A stretch of DNA of 58,209 bases from positions 1 through 58,209 of the forward strand of contig NZ_RDQG01000056.1 in assembly GCF_003697815.1 (NCBI RefSeq). The letters run 5' to 3'. The DNA comes from Halalkalicoccus subterraneus. Its GTDB lineage: Archaea > Halobacteriota > Halobacteria > Halobacteriales > Halalkalicoccaceae. The translations under genes were made by a program, and so were the position numbers. Shown here one piece after another: positions 52,886 through 58,209 of the stretch; positions within the stretch are counted from its first letter, which is position 1, and each line of letters begins with the position of its first letter. Under the pieces are notes generated by a model that saw nothing but the letters and a program-made list of their open reading frames with translations, was not told the origin of the DNA and did no database searches.

Positions 52886-53167
52886 ATGGGGGCATCATAC
52901 ACAGTAGTATGTGTAGACGTGAATCAGTCATCTAGCTACGACGATTGTCGCTGTATCGAGTATATTGGATTCGAAGGAAAAACCACAGACGTAGTGAGGA
53001 AAACACCAGCGGAAGCCTATGAGATGATTGACGATCCAGGCGATACCGCTACCATCGAAGGAACGAGTACTGAGCTAGAGCAAGCAACAAGGGGAGGTAC
53101 CAGATATGTTCGAACTCAGAGTAACGATACAATGAGTGATAATTTACTCCAGCAGGATAGTTGTTAG
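52886..53167 (+). CDS. DUF3892-like small protein
   Basis: The start at 52886 (MGASYTVVCVDV) fits the family; an upstream start adds 7 residues. It has 93 residues: DVNQSSSYDDCRCIEYIGFEG in front and GTRYVRTQSNDTMSDNLLQQDSC at the end. DUF3892 proteins are small alpha/beta proteins of unknown function with these conserved cysteines and the DNLLxLxxC-type ending. It stands alone after an AT-rich gap. Confidence 0.65.
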   Translation: MGASYTVVCVDVNQSSSYDDCRCIEYIGFEGKTTDVVRKTPAEAYEMIDDPGDTATIEGTSTELEQATRGGTRYVRTQSNDTMSDNLLQQDSC

Positions 53168-53264
53168 ACCTGTCTGTATGTGTATTATTGGATAGGGAAC
53201 AGATATGTCACTAGATCATGGAAACAGATATCAGACTCGGTTACCAGTGAAAATCTAATCAGTG

Positions 53265-54026
53265 CTATCTGAATCGGAAGGCATCAAGTAATCGTCCTCT
53301 ACGCGACCTACGCTGCAGTTCAACGTCACTTGCACTGTTTTTGAAAGACACAGTGTATTCGATTGGCTGGACGTTGTCAGCCTGAAGCCGCAAAAAGGCT
53401 TCTTCAATATGTTCTTCATCCAAGTACTGCGTCGAGATTTGTCGGCTCATCTCTACTCGATCGGGTGCTGCGATAGGATCATCTGCTTCATCAAAATAGA
53501 GATCTCTCTCCTTCAAGAGATCAGTAGGACCATCAGTAGAGGCTTGAATTAGTTTGTATCGGGTCTTGTCTGCTAAACCAGACAAGCTAGGGAAATGGAA
53601 ATCAACGTGGACCTTATCGGGAGAACCAATACAAACATGATGAGTTCGCTCTGATAGGATATCCGCTCTGATATCCAAATTCTCTAAGCGATGTTCGGTA
53701 TCTCGATATTGATCAACCCAGCCAAGTGGCGTCAGCATTCGAAAGAGATGTTCTTCGCCTGCGTCTACTTTGGTCCCATAAAACCACAATTCGACAGTGC
53801 AATTATAGGCTGGTCTTCTCCCTACGTTCTTGACCGGAATATCAAACCGATTGGTCTCAATTGATATCGGCTTCTTTTCTACTGCTGAATTAGGGATTCG
53901 TAACTTGGGTCGCGTCACCCTCGCCCACAAAACGTGTGCAGCAAACGGGCCCCATATAGCTAAGAGAACTACTGCAACTGCCTCAGAGAATATGGACGAA
54001 GTAACGGTGTCAAATATTCGGCTCAT
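53265..54026 (-). CDS. Membrane-anchored protein with Ig/CARDB-like domain (2)
   Basis: The start is the ATG at 54026. It has 253 residues. One N-terminal helix (about 13-33, VAVVLLAIWGPFAAHVLWA) anchors it. Then comes a beta domain, FDIPVKNVGRRPAYNCTVELWFYG (about 63-86), resembling the NLGRTPGMDLKVEFITG segment of the neighbouring gene. The remainder is mixed alpha/beta and ends with basic RRSRRGRLL. No catalytic motif is seen. It follows the 54149-55018 gene by 122 bp on the same strand. Confidence 0.5.
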   Translation of the reverse strand: MSRIFDTVTSSIFSEAVAVVLLAIWGPFAAHVLWARVTRPKLRIPNSAVEKKPISIETNRFDIPVKNVGRRPAYNCTVELWFYGTKVDAGEEHLFRMLTPLGWVDQYRDTEHRLENLDIRADILSERTHHVCIGSPDKVHVDFHFPSLSGLADKTRYKLIQASTDGPTDLLKERDLYFDEADDPIAAPDRVEMSRQISTQYLDEEHIEEAFLRLQADNVQPIEYTVSFKNSASDVELQRRSRRGRLLDAFRFR

Positions 54027-54148
54027 CAATTCAGATAGGTGAAGTTGGTAGATAGACCATTCTGCTCCGCTCGCAATTTAGGTTTTGGGATGTATTCGCT
54101 ATCAATAGCTGTGTAATTGCTGGTAGTAGTGAAAGAGTCGATAAAGAT

Positions 54149-55018
54149 CTACCACTGATCGAACTCATGTATTTCTGAAGATATTTTATATTCCATCGAA
54201 TCATTGTATCGCCTTCCATGTTCTAATGCTGCTCGCATTCCGCCGTAAGATTCTAGTGACGCTAAATAATCAAATATTGGTTCCCGATATTCATCATCTA
54301 GTCCCTTATAAACAAGAGAAGCTTTTATTCTAATATACTCAATATTTTCGAAATCATCGTCACGGCTTTTCATGAATTCTAGGGCTCTCTGCTTCGTTTG
54401 TGCTTTTTCCTCATTATGCCAGACCATCATCAATGGCTCGCCGATATAGATGACCCCCTGCTCAGTAGCCTCAATGTTTTCACCCCATTCAGAAAACCAC
54501 TGCTCATCAGCTGATTTCCTTCTAATAGATATTGTATTTCTCCCAGATGATAGCGGAACATCACGTGGAAACCCTGTGATAAACTCAACTTTCAAGTCCA
54601 TTCCGGGAGTTCGGCCGAGATTAGAGACTTTCAACTCGAGTGCAGAAGTACTATACCGACTGTTATCGGGTTCTGCGGGTCGATATCCCTCCACCTGAAG
54701 AAGTGGCCGTTCAGTGCGTTTGGATAGCTCCTGTTGTGAGTGCATCAACTCTGCTTGCTGTTGTTGTATTTTAGAAACCTCTTCCTGCAAATTGGTCTGT
54801 CTTACTGTTTCGGACGCTTGAGTTTTTTGTGCAGATGCCATTCTAAGGTAAATGAAAATTAGGGCTCCAATGAGTACTACATTCAATAAAATATCAAATG
54901 CTGATAGGAAGAGGGGGCTGAATAAAATATCTGGATTAATATAGAGTAGCGCGCTAAACACTGATAGTGTAATTAGGATTGAAAGCAATAAATCGGACAA
55001 TAAATCGTCTCTTGTCAT
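54149..55018 (-). CDS. Membrane-anchored protein with coiled coil and Ig/CARDB-like domain (1)
   Basis: The start at 55018 (MTRDDLLSDLL) is preferred over an upstream in-frame start. It has 289 residues. Two N-terminal helices (LLLSILITLSVFSALLYI and ILLNVVLIGALIFIYLRMA) precede a Gln-rich coiled coil (about 65-105, EEVSKIQQQQAELMHSQQEL), then the beta domain with LELKVSNLGRTPGMDLKVEF. It ends with helical residues. Codon use is AT-rich like its neighbour. Function unknown. Confidence 0.5.
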   Translation of the reverse strand: MTRDDLLSDLLLSILITLSVFSALLYINPDILFSPLFLSAFDILLNVVLIGALIFIYLRMASAQKTQASETVRQTNLQEEVSKIQQQQAELMHSQQELSKRTERPLLQVEGYRPAEPDNSRYSTSALELKVSNLGRTPGMDLKVEFITGFPRDVPLSSGRNTISIRRKSADEQWFSEWGENIEATEQGVIYIGEPLMMVWHNEEKAQTKQRALEFMKSRDDDFENIEYIRIKASLVYKGLDDEYREPIFDYLASLESYGGMRAALEHGRRYNDSMEYKISSEIHEFDQW

Positions 55019-55192
55019 CGGATTAAGATCGGTATTTAATTGCCTGCAGATCAATTGTCTTGTCAGCTCGTCCTGGCTTCGATTCAATAGCAAATGAGCC
55101 CACATCAACAGAGGAAATCATATCAATCAGATTCGAGCGCAGGACCAAAATACTGAGTGACTGCAATAGCCCATTCGAAGAGCTCCTGAAAG

Positions 55193-55729
55193 ATGAATAT
55201 GGACCACGACGAGGTCAAACAATGGAGTGAGCAGTACGACGCAAACTACGACCCGGATCTCAAAGAGATCGAGGAGACTCTTACCACAGCCCTCGGAGAA
55301 CAGCACTACATAACACAGGAACAGCTTGAGAAGGTGATGCAGTGGAAGCTAAACGCCCAACGCGGACGACGAGATCGATACATTGAATGGATGTCCGAGG
55401 TTCCTGCAGCGTTCGTCCAACGAATAAGCCAAGCAGCGTTCCTCGTCAACGATCCGAAGCTCCAGCTGGAAACCCTCACGTCAATCCCTGGGATCGGGCC
55501 TGCGACCGCAACAGTCGTTCTCGCGTTTCACGATCCGATGAACTACGCAATCGGTGATCGATATATCGTTGCAGCCCTCTTTGGTGAGGATCGAGCACTA
55601 CGGTTCTCTGACTACCCGCGACTCCTCACTGAACTCCATGACCGGAATCCGGGTGAGTTCGATCTCCGAACTGTCGAGAAGGCGTATTACCAGCAGTATC
55701 GAGAGACGCACGATGTCGGTCGCTGGTGA
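55193..55729 (+). CDS. Helix-hairpin-helix protein (HhH-GPD-like fold)
   Basis: A protein of 178 residues. TSIPGIGPATATVVLAFHDP (about 101-120) is a helix-hairpin-helix, with AIGDRYIVAALFG after it where DNA glycosylases carry their second segment. The catalytic Lys/Asp pair of HhH-GPD glycosylases is not clearly present (Asp in IGDRYI could be the Asp). The N-terminal 90 residues are helical. It may bind DNA; enzyme activity is uncertain. Confidence 0.55.
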   Translation: MNMDHDEVKQWSEQYDANYDPDLKEIEETLTTALGEQHYITQEQLEKVMQWKLNAQRGRRDRYIEWMSEVPAAFVQRISQAAFLVNDPKLQLETLTSIPGIGPATATVVLAFHDPMNYAIGDRYIVAALFGEDRALRFSDYPRLLTELHDRNPGEFDLRTVEKAYYQQYRETHDVGRW

Positions 55730-55786
55730 GGAGCGTATCCGTTGGCTAGAACCAACAGCGGGTAATCGCTCTTCAAAGAGAGTCTG

Positions 55787-55830
55787 CCTTGTGCAACACC
55801 TCGCATCCAAGGACGTTTTGTTGCACAAGG
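55787..55830. repeat. CCTTGTGCAAC inverted-repeat element, copy 4
   Basis: CCTTGTGCAAC (55787-55797) and GTTGCACAAGG (55820-55830) are perfect ends around 22 bases that differ from the other copies. It sits 58 bp after the HhH gene, far from any repeat of the coiled-coil family, so the element also exists alone. Confidence 0.65.
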
Positions 55831-56008
55831 CCAGCCACGTCAAGAGATGGTAAGTCCTTGTACACAATCACAGAAGTAAAATCAGTACTCTGTTGAAATT
55901 TGCAGACTGTGATAAGAATAGCGTGCTGCATAGAGAGACTGAATACAGAATATCTCCTTGGTTCAACCCACAGGCCGAAAACAGCTGTTCGGTTCGGTTA
56001 TGAACTAA

Positions 56009-57373
56009 TTACGCAAAGTCACTATCAAGAACCTCTGCAAGAGTTTCTTCATAGAGTTCATCAATCCGTCCAATCAAAGAGTGGTTCGACACGATGTGGT
56101 CGTCGACAGCAGTGGCTAATGCAGCAATATAGCCAGTGAACAGGCTGTCATGTTCGTCAACATCGATCTCGTAGGTGCCCTCGACGACGTTCGATTTTCG
56201 ACTACGCCGTTCAGATCTCTCTGGGAGGGCAGCAGCAATTCCATCATCCGAATTGAATCGTTCCGCGAATCGCGGATAGAATTCGTCATTGCCGGAGGGT
56301 GCATTTCGGAGGTAGAACGTTAACTCGTGATCGCCAAGCACAGTCTCTCGGTCGAACTCCGGGCGGTGAAGAAATCCGATACGTGCGTTGGGCTTCTCGT
56401 TTCGGTAGACCGGTTCACCACGGTCTAGGTGGGTCCACCACTCCGTTGGGAACAGCCATGACCACTTGCCGTTAGCTTGGCGACACAGCCAGTAACGGCG
56501 GCGACCCTCTCCGTCTGGAAGTTGAAACATTACATCCTCATCAGGTGCCGGCGGGACACCCTCAGGGGCCTCAACGATTTGAGCATCATTAAGGGTAGTA
56601 GCGAGCCGGCGCCCCCAGTTACCAATGAGATTATTCCACTCGTTCTGGAACGCACCCTGGGCTTCGTTGATTTCGTCGTAGTAGTCAACGTACAGGCCAG
56701 CCTTTTCAGTCTCATTTCGTTCGTGATCAGTCATCGTGAGTTCAGTTTCGATTGTGTCAATGAAGTCGTCCAGTTGCCCGGTTGTACGCGCTGGATAGCT
56801 GCCATAATCCGATTCTTGAACGACTCGGAGTTGTGCGGCGATCCACGACCATCCTATAGCGATAAAGACGGGTGACTTGGGTAGCGACCGATCAGGTGTA
56901 ACATAGAGGTAGTGCCGACAATCCTCCGGGACAGCAGTGGGATCAAGGTCAATGTTCTTGAACGTCTCGGCAGTGGCGTACTTCGGTGTTTGTCCGTCAC
57001 CCTCTGTGGAGTCGATCTTCAACTCACAGAGGACGAACCACTCTTCTTTACACCAGACCAGAAGGTCGAGCCGACCATTTGGAATCGGGACTTCGGTCGC
57101 CACATTGATGTCTTCGAGGTCAAATCGTGAGAATTCGAAGTTGATATCGTCTCGGTTACTCAGGCCCTGTAGGAACTGCTCTACCGCGGCATAGTCAAGC
57201 CCGTGGGGTTCCTTCGGCGAGAGGAAATAGGCAAGGAAACGCTGCCAATCGCCTTCTTGTCGACTCAGTCCAAGGAGCTGCAGCGTCGTCGGAGGCGGTT
57301 CTTCTGTCTCTGGAAGTCGCTCTAGTTGACGATGTAGTTCGTCAAAACGCCGGGTAAGGGTGTTCTGAGTCAC
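56009..57373 (-). CDS. PD-(D/E)XK nuclease superfamily protein
   Basis: A protein of 454 residues. The likely catalytic segment is GRLDLLVWCKEEWFVLCELKIDSTEGDGQ (about 98-126): Asp in RLDLLV, then E-L-K in CELKID. DWQRFLAYFLSPKEPHGLD near 40-58 is the common N-terminal part of this restriction-like group (PDDEXK_4). C-terminal segments such as RIGFLHRPEFDRE and FYPRFAERF are unrecognised. Many relatives are orphan defence-type nucleases. No partner methylase is adjacent; its neighbours are the HhH gene and DUF4268. Confidence 0.68.
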   Translation of the reverse strand: MTQNTLTRRFDELHRQLERLPETEEPPPTTLQLLGLSRQEGDWQRFLAYFLSPKEPHGLDYAAVEQFLQGLSNRDDINFEFSRFDLEDINVATEVPIPNGRLDLLVWCKEEWFVLCELKIDSTEGDGQTPKYATAETFKNIDLDPTAVPEDCRHYLYVTPDRSLPKSPVFIAIGWSWIAAQLRVVQESDYGSYPARTTGQLDDFIDTIETELTMTDHERNETEKAGLYVDYYDEINEAQGAFQNEWNNLIGNWGRRLATTLNDAQIVEAPEGVPPAPDEDVMFQLPDGEGRRRYWLCRQANGKWSWLFPTEWWTHLDRGEPVYRNEKPNARIGFLHRPEFDRETVLGDHELTFYLRNAPSGNDEFYPRFAERFNSDDGIAAALPERSERRSRKSNVVEGTYEIDVDEHDSLFTGYIAALATAVDDHIVSNHSLIGRIDELYEETLAEVLDSDFA

Positions 57374-57582
57374 GAGTGTAGTTCATTCTATCGCCCAATC
57401 AAGCTATTGCTACTCCAGATATGCTCTTGAGTGGATGCTCCGTGAGAGACGCGCTCTGTATTCAGTACGTCTGCGCAAGTTGTCAGCAGTTGAGGACCGT
57501 ACTGTCGTGCTCAATACAGCAATTGATGGGTACCAAACCTGCATAGAGTATTATTACTCCGCATGATAGTCCGCCACTAGAA

Positions 57583-58209
57583 ATGACTCCCGACATTGGA
57601 AGCATCGAAGAACACGAACTCCGAAGCGTCTGGCCGCACGAAGAACACGATTTCACGCGGTGGTTGCTGGAGAACATCGATCACCTCACTGCTAAACTGG
57701 AAATCGAGGTCGAAGACGTCTCTCGCGAGGAAGCAGTCGGGAGTTTCTCCGCTGATATTGTCGGCACTGAGATGAACACCGGTCGACCCGTCGTCATCGA
57801 AAACCAGTATCAGACGACGGACCACGATCATCTCGGCAAGCTACTCACCTATTCAGCTGGGAAGGACGCTGGCTTCACGATCTGGGTCGCCGAAAAGTTC
57901 CGTCCCGAACACAAGAGCGTTCTCGAGTGGCTCAACGAGAGTGGCCCGAAAGACGTCCGGTTCTTCGGTATCAAGCCACGGGTCATCTCGATCGATGGGA
58001 CCGACGCAAAAGGATTCGAGTTCGAAATTGTGGTCGAACCAAACGACTGGGAACGAGAACTAACGGGAGGACTCAGCGACACCGAACGGACGTATCTGGA
58101 GTTTTATGAAGCACTCACGGAGGCGTATTCACAACGACGACCCGACTGGTACAAACTGACACCACAACCCCAGAGTTGGCAGGTGTTCGGAGCGGGCATT
58201 GGAGGTCTC
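57583..58209 (+). CDS. DUF4268-type protein, 3' end outside window
   Basis: The first 209 residues are visible. FSADIVGTEMNTGRPVVIENQYQTTDHDHLGKLLTY (about 49-84; Asp in ADIV, then E-N-Q) is a PD-(D/E)XK-like core often found ahead of DUF4268, and FTIWVAEKFRPEHKSVLEWLN follows. The DUF4268 part begins around 170-209 (YLEFYEALTEAY). Family members are linked to restriction or DNA recombination functions, but activity is unproven. The frame is open to the window end. Confidence 0.65.
   Translation, partial: MTPDIGSIEEHELRSVWPHEEHDFTRWLLENIDHLTAKLEIEVEDVSREEAVGSFSADIVGTEMNTGRPVVIENQYQTTDHDHLGKLLTYSAGKDAGFTIWVAEKFRPEHKSVLEWLNESGPKDVRFFGIKPRVISIDGTDAKGFEFEIVVEPNDWERELTGGLSDTERTYLEFYEALTEAYSQRRPDWYKLTPQPQSWQVFGAGIGGL

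Overview
The window is from a haloarchaeon, most likely of the Natrialba/Haloterrigena type (class Halobacteria). The proteins are very acidic, Tat signals dominate over Sec signals, and the gene content is haloarchaeal: gvp genes, a Rieske/cytochrome b type nitrate reductase operon, duplicated CapC, an Orc1/Cdc6 protein and haloarchaeal winged-helix regulators. Many truncated genes and dispersed repeats suggest a plasmid, megaplasmid or chromosomal island. This assignment is inferred from the sequence; no database search was run.

Layout. 0-6 kb: a P450 tail, decayed remnants, a partial gas vesicle cluster (gvpJ-gvpK-gvpL-gvpM plus a winged-helix gene) facing a divergent TetR gene, then a PhzF-like enzyme. 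6-10.4 kb: a Tat-exported penicillin-acylase-family hydrolase surrounded by repeat debris. 10.4-22.1 kb: one long minus-strand respiratory nitrate reductase operon (narA-like, Rieske, cytochrome b, small membrane protein, narG, narH, a haem-domain gamma-like subunit, narJ, membrane protein, HEAT protein, Mrp-DUF2249 ATPase). 22.1-25 kb: a mosaic of repeats, a broken M20 peptidase and a winged-helix/PemK toxin-antitoxin pair. 25-32.3 kb: a poly-gamma-glutamate locus (capC-capB, capA and two Tat-exported poly-gamma-glutamate hydrolases). 32.5-35.2 kb: a plasmid-type operon of zinc-finger and coiled-coil proteins.

35.3-58.2 kb is a defence island. A class 2 DISARM system (drmE-drmA-drmB-drmC, a small extra ORF, and a convergent drmMII) sits with an HNH-like zinc protein and a frameshifted Orc1/Cdc6 gene. 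On either side lie the two halves of what looks like a single type IIG restriction-modification enzyme. The N-terminal half (PD-ExK nuclease motif) is at 51.3-52.7 kb and the C-terminal half (NPPY motif) at 35.4-37.5 kb, both on the minus strand and in the order expected if a block of about 14 kb carrying DISARM had landed in the gene. Beyond it are two membrane-anchored proteins sharing a domain, a HhH protein, a PD-(D/E)XK nuclease-like protein and a DUF4268 protein cut by the window end.

Two repeat families run through the window. One is the 3' end of the coiled-coil gene at 32985-33698, found as four further decayed copies (about 5.7, 9.1, 22.5 and 24.6 kb). The other is a 44-46 bp element with 11-bp inverted ends CCTTGTGCAAC/GTTGCACAAGG, found four times (9.66, 22.41, 24.53 and 55.79 kb). 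In two places the second element abuts the first at the same point, so they have probably moved or been duplicated together.
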